A stretch of 64,000 nucleotides of DNA from Papio anubis. Its lineage: Eukaryota > Chordata > Mammalia > Primates > Cercopithecidae. A program made the translations under genes and the position numbers. This document shows, piece after piece, positions 24,301 to 35,114 of the stretch. The notes beneath the pieces are model-generated. The model was not told the DNA's origin and did no database searches. It saw only the letters and a program-made list of their open reading frames with translations. The stretch is from positions 16,952,127 through 17,016,126 of the forward strand of contig NC_044995.1 in assembly GCF_008728515.1 (NCBI RefSeq). Reading direction: 5' to 3'. Numbering within the stretch: position 1 is the first letter of the stretch; the number at the start of each line of letters is the position of its first letter.

Positions 24301-26027
24301 AAATCTGACCAAGGTCAAGGTCGGCTCACCTTCCATTTCCCCAATAGTGGAGAATCTCCTCTGTCTTTTCACATAATGCTCATTTCTACGTATGCCAGTA
24401 TTTAAATTTTCATGTAGCTGAATGAATACAATGTACTTAAGAAAAAAGTTTTTTCTATCAATCATACTTAAGAAAAAAGTTTTTTCTATCAATCAAAACT
24501 TACGTCTTCGTCTCACTTTTGGGCCCCAATTCTACTCATACAAATAACAGTACCAGTGCTCTGCTCTCCTTCAGAGAGAATAATCTCTCTTTTTTTTTTT
24601 TTTTTTTTTTTTTTGAGACAGAGACTCACTTTGTCATCCAGGTTGGAGGGCAGTGACATGATCTCAGCTCACTGCAACTTCCACCTCCCGGATTCAAGTG
24701 AGTCTCTTGCCTTAGCCTCCCAAGTACCTGGGATTACAGGTGCATGCCACCACATCTGGCTAATTTTTTTTATTTTTGGCAGAGACAGGGTTTCACCATG
24801 TTGGCCAGGCTGGTTTTGAACTCCCAGTCTCAAGTTATCAGCCCAACTCAGCCTCCCAATATAGTGGGATTACAGGCATATGCCACCGAGCCAACCCCTT
24901 CAGAGGAAATCTTTGCCTATGGAAGCACATAGATATGTCTATGATTTCATTTGTGTTTAAGCAAATCCTGGTATAAGTTGCTCTACACATTACACTTTAG
25001 GAACTAAGTTGGTTTTTTACCAAAGAATATATCTTGAAGACATTCTCAATCCATGGTGCTGCTTCAATTGTTCAGTTGGGCATTGAAGTTGTTCCCAGTA
25101 TTTTGCTCTCACAAATGATGCTGTATCAGGCTTTCAAATAAATCATTTTGTCATTACCAACCTCCCAATACTTATATTGGGACATAATTACAAAAAAATG
25201 AAAAAATTGGTTGAAAAATATGTGCATGTTAAATTTGAAAAACTAATACTAGTAAGGTGACTTTCTCTATAGTCTCAATATAAGGAATATATCCATACTC
25301 TCTTGCTTTCTCTAATGAGTAGGCCAAAAGATTCCCATCTCATTCAGATTCATGTGAGGGATCTTTTCCTATGCTTAGAAGTTGTTGAAGATAATATCTT
25401 ACGTTATATGAGACCTGTCTTCCTTTAACTCTCTAAGAACACTGGGCTTCATTCTTTGCCACTAACACCTCAGATGTAGGCTACTCCAAAGAGGAACTGT
25501 GCCATCAATAATGAAAGGCAGTCACAGTTCGTGGAACTGAAAAGTATGCATTTCAATGAACATGGTCTAGCAGTAACCCTGTGGCAGGTCCTGTGTGAGA
25601 TGCAGGGTCTCAGGTTCCTGAAACACAGTCCCTGGTAATGGGGTCATCCAGTTTAAAAGGGAGGCTGAGTAACAGGGACTGTGTGACACAGAGTGTAGAA
25701 CGTCACAAGAGGAATGAGAGGAAACTAGAAATAAAGTCAGCAACTGTCTCAAATAGGTACAAAACATCATCTGTAAACAGAAGTGTATCTACAACATTCA
25801 CTTGTATAACTAGGAGTTTTCTTGGAGAATGTTATTGGTACTAGGGCAGAGTAGAGAGGAGGCTGAAAACTTGTCTTTCTGATGCACTTTTCCTCTTAAA
25901 GGTAAAGGTAAATGGTGAATACATTTACGCCTTTGTCCATCGAATCCCACCATCATATGTGAAGATGATTCAAGTACGCAGAGATGTCTCCCTGGACTCA
26001 GTGCTTGTCAGCAATGGATGGAGATGA
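21302..26027 (+). CDS. LGALS16: Galectin-16, four exons, intact
   Basis: Coding exons are 21302-21316, 23339-23415, 23916-24126 and 25902-26027. Together they make 429 bases, 142 codons plus TGA. All introns have GT/AG ends (donors gtgagt, gtgagt, gtgagc). The product starts MSFLT and ends VSNGWR. Signature pieces are NEPQLQVDFYTEMNEESE, NSREFGIWMLEENLHY and PPSYVKMIQV, which I recognise as galectin-16. It is a single-domain (prototype) galectin with no signal peptide; family members are cytosolic or nuclear and leave the cell by an unconventional route. Human LGALS16 is expressed in placental trophoblast and, with LGALS13/14, is reported to trigger T-cell death. In the sugar-binding site His53, Val63, Asn65, Trp72 and Glu75/76 are kept. 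The usual Asn-Pro-Arg is replaced (Arg55, Val56, His57) and Arg77 is Asn, so weak or altered lactose binding is expected. The C-terminus runs three codons past the TGA seen in the pseudogene copy. An ATTAAA signal follows at 26133. Confidence 0.93.
22203..22293. repeat. Near-perfect 40-bp inverted repeat (hairpin) in LGALS16 intron 1
   Basis: The left arm (22203-22242, starting ccactgtaagctctgtct) is the reverse complement of the right arm (22255-22293), apart from two mismatches and one extra base, around a 12-base spacer. It does not match the MADE1 mariner hairpin that gives rise to many primate microRNAs. Copy A has lost this part of the intron. Origin is unknown: a MITE, a fold-back from template switching, or a precursor-like hairpin. 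Confidence 0.9.
22311..22605 (+). mobile_element. Old AluJ in LGALS16 intron 1
   Basis: Strongly diverged dimeric Alu, recognisable from 'ggccagaagtttgagactgg' and 'gtcagcctgggcaacggagc'. It starts 18 bases after the inverted repeat. Confidence 0.8.
24434..24495 (+). repeat. Tandem duplication of a 31-bp segment
   Basis: Two consecutive, identical copies of a 31-base unit beginning 'tacttaagaaaaaagtt', each containing the self-complementary AAAAAAGTTTTTT. It lies in intron 3 of LGALS16; copy A (near 5690) has only one diverged unit. Confidence 0.9.
24588..24897 (-). mobile_element. Antisense Alu in LGALS16 intron 3
   Basis: Starts with a long T tract and 'gagacagagactcac' and reads as Alu on the minus strand. 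Flanks share 'ccttcagag' (24569 and 24897), an approximate target duplication. Confidence 0.9.
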
Positions 26028-26132
26028 TTACACTCCTCATTGTTGAGGAAACCCTCTTTCTACCTGACCATGGGATTCCTGGAGTCTGCTAACAGAATTA
26101 TCCCTCCTCAACCCTTTCCCCTACACTTGGTC

Positions 26133-26138
26133 ATTAAA
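26133..26138 (+). promoter_or_regulatory. Poly(A) signal ATTAAA of LGALS16
   Basis: ATTAAA lies about 106 bases after the stop codon, at the same relative place as the ATTAAA at 7385-7390 in the pseudogene copy. The 3' UTR is therefore inferred to be short. The cleavage site itself is not identified. Confidence 0.7.
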
Positions 26139-27780
26139 ACAGCACGAAACCACACATGATTTGGTTCTTGCTTTAAGAGGGGGAAAGAGGATGTGATCAT
26201 CCCCAAAAGGGGCCAGGGCATTCTATGGGAGGCATCAGGAAATCAAAGGGGATAAACCTTCCTGTGACAAAGGGAGTGAGTGACAAGGTCCCTGGAATGT
26301 CTGATAAGACATTAGAAACAGCATCCTTCTATAGTACGTAGTTGACGTCAGACAGTCTGAACCAAAATACTTACCCAATCTCAGATGACTCACGGCACTT
26401 AAATGTTAGACAGCTGTTTACAGCCATGCAGGTGTACCTAGTAGCTTTGGGGAAAACCTATAACTTGAGGAAAATGATGTGGAATTTCTTAATTTTTCCA
26501 TTGTTCTCAGGATGCTTATTGTGTATGAACACTATGCCTGGCTTTGTGCGGGCTGCTGTGAAAGAAGTGAAGAAAAAGATGACAAGTTTTGCATGTAAAG
26601 TTTTCAATCCAAGTAATAGAGAATCACGGGAGCCCAGTGATTCCCCTTAAATAATCCCAATTATTCTTATTTGCAAATATTTGAAAAGTTTTTCATTTTA
26701 TGTGGGGAGAATCCAGGGGTTTCTCTTTGGAAATAAATGGTCATGGTTTTAGATCAGAGAACACGAAGATTATTATTGGAATAGACACAATTCATGTACA
26801 TGGACACAGTGAGCAGACTCTGCTTTGCTGCTATTCCTGTGATAAATTGCAGCATAGAAAACCGCCCAACACATATTGGTTAAAAGCAATCATTTATTTT
26901 GATCTCTCCCAGCTTTACAGGTTTACTGAACTCATGTGAGTAGTAGATCATGTGATGGGAGTCACATTTTCTGAGGGATCTTTTAGGCTGGGATTTCAAG
27001 GGATGCTTTACTCATGCCCAATTCAACACTAGGGCTGAGTGAACACCTGGAAACTGGCTGATTATTTCCTTCACTACCTCACCTTCCCATTCATGCCTTT
27101 AATTTCCTCAAATAGACTCTCACAGTTCTTAGACTTAATGAATGGTGATTGGCTTTCACCAAAGAAAGTCTTCCAAAAGGCTCATGGAGAAGATGCACAG
27201 CATCACAGACCTACCTTTGAATGGCAGACAGTGTCACTTCTATGACTTTACATTGATCAAGGTGAGTCACACAGACAGCCCTAATCAAAAGGAGAGGACT
27301 CCACAAGCTGTAGTTATTGTGACTGTAGTCATGAGGGGCCATCCTTGGCAACTAGTTCCCCTCAGAACTACTTCCCATATACCAAAAACACACCCTGTAA
27401 GGAATCTCTGAAGGCATACAATTATAGGAACAGGCTCAGAGTAAAGTGCAGTGTCTTATCTAATCAGAATATGGTGTCTGTGATGTGACTACAACTTATC
27501 ACATGCAATCTCTCTCAACCTGTGCATCAAAGGAACACATTATCTGCTTTATACAAATCAAGCAAAGAAGACTGAAAGAGACAAGAAAAAGGCAATGAAT
27601 ACACCTATTTCAGAGGGGCAAAATAAAATAGACAGCAGTCCCTAATCCATATCGTTGGTGAAACCAACCAGACACCTATTTTCATTTTCTCTGGGAATGT
27701 TTCTCTGTAGCACTTACCCTCAGCCTCCATTCTCAGCTTCTTGGAGTTCCTACCAAGATGGCAGAATGACAGCCCTTTTG

Positions 27781-27926
27781 CTATGCCTGGCTAATTTTGT
27801 ATTTTTAGTAGAGATGGGGTTTCACCATGTTGGTCAGGCTAGTCTTGAACTCCTGACCTCAGGTGATCTGCCTGCCTCAGCCTCCCGAAGTGCTGCGATT
27901 ACTGGCGTCAGTCACCGTGCCTGTCC
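27781..27926 (-). mobile_element. Partial antisense Alu
   Basis: Begins in mid-element ('ctatgcctggctaatttt') exactly where similarity between the two galectin duplicons stops, so this Alu marks the distal breakpoint of copy B. Confidence 0.85.
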
Positions 27927-28379
27927 TCTAAACTTGTGTTATGGAGACTCATTTTCATGGTTAAAATGTCTTGAATTGACTGTGCCTGTTGGGAGGTGGG
28001 ATGGAGGAAGCTACTTATGGAAAATGAATAAGAAAGGGAAGCACACCAGAAGCAAGAAAGTGTTACCAATTTTTACATCAAAGACTCCATGAAAAAGAGA
28101 AAGTACAAGTAGCCTGTTTTCGTAGCTGACCATTGGACTGCAGACTGCACCTGCAGCTACCAGGTTCTTCTGGATAGTCCCAGTTTTAAATTTTGACCTG
28201 ATATTCAAGAACACAGTGCTACCGGTCAGACCTTTGTCCAGGTTTAAGCTTCAGAAAATAAGGTCTTCGTGCAGCAGGAGGCCTGGTTAGGTTTATGATT
28301 CTGCCCTGGGGCGTCTGCCACTTCTGACCTGGAGGTAACCTTGGCATCTATTTACCTCCACACTTGAACAGCCAAGGAT
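27927..28379. other. Stretch without recognisable gene
   Basis: Unique-looking sequence. An open frame across the Alu junction into this region has no family features. Nothing else seen. Confidence 0.5.
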
Positions 28380-28530
28380 GAGCTGAGCACAATGGCTCAC
28401 ATCTGTAACTCCAGCACTTTGGGAGGCCAAGGCAGGAGGATCACTTGAGGCCAGGAGTTCAAGACTAGCCTGGGCAATATAGTGAGACCTTCCTTGTCTC
28501 TGTAAAAACAAACAAACAAACAAACAAAAC
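28380..28530 (+). mobile_element. Alu left-arm element with (CAAA)n tail
   Basis: Left Alu arm ('gctgagcacaatggctcac') ending in a 'caaacaaacaaacaaac' tail, as in free left monomers or old Alus. Confidence 0.8.
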
Positions 28531-28727
28531 CAAGGATGGGTGGATGGCAGGGAGCAGATCAACCTGGGAAACCATTAATCTGAGAGCTGGAAGGAACCTT
28601 AGACCAGTTCCCCATTAACAGATGAGACTCTGCCCTGGAATTACAGCTTTTCTAGAGATTTGAAAATAATCAATCCTAAAACCCCCAAGCATACTGCTAC
28701 TGTTTGCTACTTAATAATATTTTCTAT

Positions 28728-29026
28728 TCCGGGTGCGGTGGCTCACGCCTGTAATCCCAGCAGTTTGGGAGCTTGAGGCGAGTGGACCACCTGAGGTCAG
28801 GAGTTCAAGACCAGCCTAGCCAACATGGTGAAACCCCATCTCTACTAAAAATACAAAAAAATTAGCCGGCCATGGTGGTGCGTGCCTGTAATATCAGCTG
28901 CTTGGGAGGCTGAGGTAGGAGAATCCTTTGAACCTGGGAGGCAGAGGTTGCAGTGAGCCAAGATTGCACCATTGCACTCCAGCCTGAGCTACAAGAGTCA
29001 AATTCTGTCTCAAAAATAATAATGAT
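28728..29026 (+). mobile_element. Alu (S-like)
   Basis: Full-length Alu with an AAT-rich tail. The flanks 'ataatattttctat' and 'ataatgttttctat' form an approximate target duplication. Confidence 0.9.
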
Positions 29027-29262
29027 AATAATGTTTTCTATAAGCAAGGGGTTACCTTGTACTGTGAACTGGTGTGAAGGGATCCACCATGTGTCAGCTT
29101 TTGGATTGATGACAGTTATTTCCAGATCGTGGAGGTGGGAATGCTTGTTGATCATCTTCTTTGTTCTTTGTTATATTGATTGATTTTTTTAAAAAACTAG
29201 CATTTTTATAACAATAAATTCATAAAAATAAGTAATTAAAATAAAGTAAAATAATCTAAAAA

Positions 29263-29558
29263 GGCCAGGCGTGGTGGCTCACGCCTGTAATCCCAGCACT
29301 GTGGGAGGCTGAGGTGGGTGGATCACCTGAGGTCAGGAGTTCGAGACCAGCCTGGCCAACGTGGTGAAACTCCATCTCTACTAAAAATACAAAAATTAGC
29401 TGGGCGTGGTGGCACGTGTCTGTAATCCCAGCTACTCGGGAGGTTGAAGCAGGAGAATCGCTTGAACCCAAAAGAAGGTGCTTGCAGTGAGCTGAGATCA
29501 TGCCATTGCACTCCAGCCTAGGTGACAAGAGCTAAACTCCATCTCAAAATAAAACAAA
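29263..29558 (+). mobile_element. Alu (S-like)
   Basis: Full-length Alu. Related sequences around 'gtaaaataatctaaa' and 'aaaagtaatctaaat' flank it. The stretch 29027-29262 between the two Alus shows nothing. Confidence 0.9.
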
Positions 29559-30531
29559 AAGTAATCTAAATATAATTGAGTTGAATATTTGAACTTTTTA
29601 TTGACATTTCAAATTAGATTCTAATTCAATTTAAAAGAGCAGCATCTCACAGAAGCAGATGTACTTAATTATGTTAACTCTGTGGTTTCATTTAAGCGAT
29701 TTGTTTTGTGAAGGGACACAAATCCAACCAGATTTTAACAGTGTATAAATATGTATGTATTAATTTAATTACAATGGCAATACTCTCAACTTCCCATTTG
29801 AATAAAGGAGAGCATCCAATCTCTATTCTGGGGCACCATGCACTATAGGTGTGTGGAAATACCGATGCCCTCAGCTGTGGGGCAGGCTCAGTGGGACCTG
29901 GAGTGCTGGAGACCCTGGGCCATTCACCTCTGGCCACAAAAGCCACTGTCTATTTACCCCCAACTGCTATAGAAATATTATTTTCAGTGGTTGTCATGAT
30001 GCAAAAGAAAAGAAGCAGGGAGATGTATTAAACCTTTATGTATAAGTTATGTTAGTAAATAAAGTGAACTTTCTTTTGGCTTAACTAAAAAATCCATACT
30101 AGTATTTATGCCTTTTGGAAAATAGAGATGCCAATTTAAATATTTGGAAGCAAAGCAACAGATTATTAGGTAAGACAACCAATTACAACCGCAGAATTAC
30201 AGAGGTTATGGGTTAAATGTAAAAGAATATTTCATAGCAATAATCTTTTAAGACTATGCAAAGAGACTCCACAGTGAAGCAGAAATTAGAACAGAATTAA
30301 TAATACTGTGTATGCTCTCAGTTCACCAATTTATCAAAACTCGTTTTATGATTCAGGAGGGTGTCTGTTCTTTTGCAATTAGAAGAAAAGAAAGAATATT
30401 TTATATTTCAACTCTTTGAATTTTCTTCACTAACAGTATTTCCAAGGCTAAGTAAGGGAGTTGCAAGTAGCACCAAGAGAAAAAAGCAGGCTTGAGCAGC
30501 TTTTAAAAAATGGTCTTAAAATATGCAAAAT
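29559..30531. other. Stretch without recognisable gene
   Basis: AT-rich sequence with small open frames (for example near 29850-30045) that have no start context, splice sites or similarity I can recognise. I make no gene call. Confidence 0.5.
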
Positions 30532-30822
30532 GGAGCCAGGTGTGGTGGCTCACTCTTGTGATCCCAGCACTTTGGGAGCCTGAGGTGGGAGGATTGCTTG
30601 AGGCCAAAAGTTTTGAGACCAGCCTGGGCAGCATAGCAAGATCCCCATCGTTACAAAAAAATAATAATTTTTTTAAAAATTAGCTGGATGTAGTGGTGCA
30701 TGCCTTAGAGTCCTAGTTTCTTGGGAGACTGAGGTAGGAGGAGCTCTTGAGCCCAGGAGTTCAAGTCTGCAGTGAGCTACAATTGTACCACTGTACTCCA
30801 GTCTGGGAAACAAAGTGAGACT
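30532..30822 (+). mobile_element. Alu with microsatellite tail
   Basis: Diverged Alu ('agccaggtgtggtggctcac') whose 3' end runs straight into the compound microsatellite at 30823. Confidence 0.85.
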
Positions 30823-30848
30823 CTGTCACTCTCTCGCTCACTCGCGCG

Positions 30849-30927
<79 letters not shown>
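30823..30927. repeat. Compound microsatellite: CTCG/CG, then (CT)n, then (TA)n
   Basis: A short alternating CG tract (about 30842-30851) is followed by roughly 19 CT units and roughly 18 TA units. All three are alternating purine-pyrimidine or mirror-repeat tracts able to leave B-form DNA. Length is likely polymorphic. Confidence 0.95.
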
Positions 30928-30928
<1 letters not shown>

Positions 30929-31408
30929 GGAAAAGGGATGGGGCCAAGAATATCAAAGACATTATTGAAGAAGAGGAAAGATGTCCTGTCAAATATCAGA
31001 AGTTTTATAAAGCTACAACAATTAAGCCAGTGTGGTCTTCACTGATAAACTGACCAATGAAACAGAATAGAGAGCTCCCAAACAAATCTCCACAAATTTA
31101 ATCTTTGATATGTGATGCAGGTGATATGGCAGATCAGCAAGGGAAGAAAGGACTTTTCAATAAATAGAAAAGAAAAATAATGGTTATTGATATAGGAAAC
31201 AAAATGAAATTATATTCTTTCTTTGCTCTATATACAAACATTAAATTCCAGATGTACCAAAGACTTACCCATCAGAAACAAAATTTTAAAACTTTTAGTG
31301 GAAAATGTAAGTGAATGAGATACAAAAAGCCACTTAACCATTTAAAAAGATTAGACGTTTTGACTATCACAAAATTAAGAACTTTTTACATCAAAAAGTG
31401 AAAAGATA

Positions 31409-31665
31409 GGCTGGGCATGGTGTCTCAAGCCTGTAATCCCAATCACCTGAGGTCAGGAGTTTGACACCAGGCTGGCCAACATGGTGAAACCCCATCTCCA
31501 CTAAAAATACAAGAAATTAGCCAGGCATTGGTGGCAGACACCAGTAATCCCAGCTACTTGGGAAGCTAATGCACAAGAATCGTCTGAACCTGGGAGGTGG
31601 AGGTTGCAGTGAACTACTGCACTCCAGCCTGAATGACAGAGCAACACTCTGTCTCAAAAAAAAAT
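31409..31665 (+). mobile_element. Alu inserted in the old L1
   Basis: Alu starting 'ggctgggcatggtgtctcaa', with an internal deletion after the first 30 bases and an A-rich tail. 'gtgaaaagata' before and 'attgaaaagata' after look like the target duplication. Confidence 0.85.
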
Positions 31666-31969
31666 TAAAAATTAAAAAATAAAAGTTAAAAATTGAAAAG
31701 ATAAACTATAAACTAGAGGAAGATATTTGCAGTACCTAAAACCTATGAAAGATTAATATCATATCGACGAAGTATAAGGAGCTCCTATGAATTAATTTTG
31801 AAAATAGCAACCCAACAGAAAATTGGGAAAAGACATTAATAGGGATTTCACAAAAGAGAAAGTCCCCAAAACATAAAAATTTTCTCACCCTCATTAGTAA
31901 TCAGGAAAATGCACAAGATACTACATATCTATTCTCTCCAAAAATATTAAGAAGTTTGACAATACCAAA

Positions 31970-32330
31970 TGTACTAGTCCACATTCACACTGCTGATAAA
32001 CACATAACTGAGACTGTAAAGAAAAAGAGGCTTAATCGGATTTATGGTTCCACATGGCTGAGGAGGCCTCAGAGTCATGGCCATGGATGAAAGGCACTTC
32101 TTACACACCAATGGCAAGAGAATATGAGAAGGAAGCAAAAGAAGCAGAAGACGAAACCCTTGATAAACTCATCAGATCTTGTGACTTATTCACTATAACA
32201 AGAACAGCATGGGAAAGCTCAGCCCAAGAGATTCAACGACCTCGCCCTGGGTCCCTCCCTCAACACATGGGAATTCTGAGAGATACAACTCAAATTGAGA
32301 TGTGGGTAGGGACATAGCCAAACCATATTA
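31970..32330 (-). repeat. THE1-type LTR (3' LTR of the element)
   Basis: Reverse-oriented MaLR LTR. It pairs with the LTR at 33910-34263, with visible substitutions between the two, so the insertion is old. Confidence 0.9.
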
Positions 32331-33909
32331 ATCTGCTCCTGGCCCCTCCAAATCTCATGTCCTCACATTTCAAAACCTATCATGCCTTCCCAGCAGTCCC
32401 CCAAAGTCTTAACTCATTTCAGCATTAACCCAAATATCTGCTGTCCAAAGTCTCATCTGAGACAAGGCAAGTCTCTTCTGCCTATGAGCCTGTAAAATCC
32501 AAAGCAAGCTAGTTACTTCCTAGATACAAAGGGGGTACACGTAATTGAGTAAATACAGCTGTTCCAAATGGGAGAAATTGGCTAAAACAAAGGGGTTACA
32601 GGCCCCATGCAAGTCCAAAATCCAGCCAGGTAGTCAAATTTTAAAGCTCCAAAATGATCTCCCTTGACTTCATATTTCACATCAAGGTCATGCTGATGCA
32701 AGAGGTGGGCTCCCATGACCTTGTGTAGTTCTGCCCCTGCGGCTTTGCAAGGTATAGCCCACATCCTGGCTGTTTTCATGGGCTGATGTTGAGTGTCTGA
32801 AGCTTTTCCAGGCTCACAGTGCAAGCTATCAGTGAATCTACCATTCTGGGGTCTGGAGGACAGTGGCCATCTTCTCACAGCTCCACTAGGAAGTGCTCCA
32901 GTAGGGATTCTGTGTAGGGGCTCCAACTCCACATTTCCCTTCCACACAACCCTAGCAGAGCTTCTCCATATGAGCCCCACCCCAGCAGCAAACTTCTGCT
33001 TGGACATCCAGGCATTTTCATACATCCTCTGAAATCTAGGTGGAGGTTTCCACACCTCAACTCTTGACTTCTGTGCACGTGCAGGCTCAGCACCAGGTGG
33101 AAGCTGCCAAGGCTTGGTGCTTGCACTCTTAAAGCCATGGCCTGAGATCTGTCTTGTACCCTTTCAGCCATGGCTGGAGTGGCTGAAACGCAGAGCACCA
33201 AGGCCCTAGGCTACACACAGAGCAGTGATCCTGGGCCTGGCCCACAAAACCATTTTTTCATCCTAGGTCTCTGGGCTTGTGATGGGAGGGGCTGCTGTGA
33301 TGACCTCTGACATGCCCTGTAGACATTTTTCCCATTGTCTTGGGGATTAACATTCAACTTCTCGTTACTTATGCAAATTTCTGCAGGCAGTTTAAATTTA
33401 TCCTCAGAAAATGGGATTTTCTTTTCCATCACAAAATCAGGCTGCAAATTTTCCAAACTTGTATGCTCTGCTTCCTTTATAAAACTGAATGTCTTTAACA
33501 TCACCTGAGTCTCCTCTTGAATACTTTACTGCTTAGAAATTTCTTCCACCAGATCCCCTGAATGATCTCTCTCAAGTTCAGAGTTCCACAGATCTCTAGG
33601 GCAGGGGCAAAATGCTGCCAGTCTTTCTGCTGAAACATAACAAGAGTCACCTTTGCTCCTGTTCCGAACAAGTTCCTCATCTCCATCTGAGACCACCTCA
33701 GCCTGGACCTTATTGTTCATAACACTATCAGCATTTTTGTCAAAGCCATTCAACAAGTCTCTAGGAGGTTCCAAATTTTCCCACATTTTCCAGTCTTCTT
33801 CTGAGCCCTCCAAACTGTTCCAACCTCTGCCTGTTACCAAGTTTCAAAGTTGCTTCCACATTTTTGGATATCTTTTCAGCAGCACCTCACTCCACTGGTA
33901 CCAATTTAC

Positions 33910-34263
33910 TGTATTAGTCCGTTTTCACACTGCTGATAAAGACAAACTCAAGTTTGAGAAGAAAAAGAGGTTTAATTGGATTTACAGTTCCACATGGTCA
34001 GGGAGGCCTCAGGGTCATGGCAGGGGGCAAAAGGTACTTCTTACATGGCAGCAGCAAGAGAAAATGAGGAGGAAGCCAAAGCAGAAACCCCTGATAAACC
34101 CATCAGATCTCACGAGACTTATTCACTGTCACAAGAATAGCACAGGAAAGACTGACCCCCATGATTCAGTGACCTCACCCTGGGTCCCTCCCACAACATG
34201 TGGGAATTCTGAGAGATAGAATTCAACCTGAGATTTGGGTGGGGACACAGCCAAACCACATCA
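33910..34263 (-). repeat. THE1-type LTR (5' LTR of the element)
   Basis: Reverse-oriented MaLR LTR; on the minus strand it begins TGATGTGGTTTGGCTG. It is the promoter-bearing end of the element. Confidence 0.9.
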
Positions 34264-34385
34264 CCAAATATGGAGAGACTGTGGATCAACAGGATCATCT
34301 TGAATTAATACAGGAGGTGAGAGTTTAAATTAGAACCACCACTTTGGAAAATAATTTGGATTATCTTATAAAAATGAGCATACTC

Positions 34386-34522
34386 GGCCGGGCGCGGTGG
34401 CTCAAGCCTGTAATCCCAGCACTTTGGGAGGCCAAGACGGGCGGATCACGAGGTCAGGAAATCAAGACCATCCTGGCTAACATGGTGAAACCCCGTCTCT
34501 ACTAAAAAATACAAAAAAAAAG
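34386..34522 (+). mobile_element. AluY left-monomer insertion
   Basis: Starts like a young AluY ('ggccgggcgcggtggctcaa') but ends within the middle A-rich linker. It is flanked by 'gagcatactc' on both sides (34376-34385 and about 34522-34531). The duplication shows a genuine short insertion rather than a later deletion. Confidence 0.9.
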
Positions 34523-35114
34523 AGCATACTCATATGTTATAGCACAGTAATTCCTCTACCGTAGGCCCTGGAGAAACTTTTGCCCATATGTACCAGAAGC
34601 AGTAAAAAAAGAAAAGAAATGCTCCTGTAATGTCATTCATAATCACAAAAATCTGGAAATAAGCCAAATGTTCACTAATAGGAGAAAGGGTAAATTAATA
34701 GGAGAATGGGTAAATAAATTATACCCTTAAAAAACTAAATAATATGTCATTTAGGGCAATCATATATATGCAATAAAACAATTGTTTTTAAAGGCAGGGA
34801 ATCCTAAACATAAATTCAGGGTAGTAGTTATCTCTGGGGCTGAAGGGTGTAAATCAGGAAAAGGGACAAAGGAGGAGCAGATGTTAGGATCAGAACCCTA
34901 GTTCTTGGGTTGTGTTGTGGGTTCACAAGTGATTACCGTATTACTCAAATACATTCAAATATATTTATATAGAGGCCCAGGCACAGACAAGGATGAAATA
35001 GGAGCCAAGGTATGCTATGAGCCAAGGATTATGATGAATCCAATTTTGTGCACTTTAAGCCATTTGAAAAACAGAAAAGCAAAACAACAAAATAATTTTT
35101 AAGAAATTGAATAT

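Larger units (their letters stand above)
20605..27780 (+). repeat. Galectin duplicon, copy B
   Basis: Partner of the block at 2770-10275, same orientation, carrying the intact galectin gene. It contains about 900 bp of intron 1 (22030-23060) missing from copy A, and an Alu in intron 3 at a site different from the intron 3 AluY in A. The similarity ends at an antisense Alu beginning at 27781. Confidence 0.85.
31970..34263 (-). mobile_element. THE1-type MaLR retrotransposon with both LTRs
   Basis: Two related direct repeats, 31970-32330 and 33910-34263 (361 and 354 bp), carry the MaLR LTR ends 'tgtattagtcc' and 'cagccaaaccacatca' (reverse strand). The 5-bp duplication CCAAA flanks the whole element (31965-31969 and 34264-34268). 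The interior of about 1.58 kb reads on the minus strand as fragmented gag-like frames (about 32582-33840) with stops. LTR length favours THE1 over the longer MST group. MaLRs lack their own polymerase and moved in trans in early primates; this copy is defunct. Confidence 0.9.
30945..34900 (+). mobile_element. Old L1 (L1M-type) interrupted by Alu and THE1 insertions
   Basis: Plus-strand fragments read as eroded L1 ORF2/3' region: 30945-31408, 31666-31969, 34269-34385 and 34523 to about 34900. Examples are 'tggaaataagccaaatgttc' near 34655 and 'aagttttataaagctacaac' near 31000. The downstream edge is unclear. Confidence 0.6.

Noticed and set aside
27655..28092. 145-codon open frame crossing an Alu
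   Set aside because: About a third is antisense Alu; there is no start context or conserved segment outside it.
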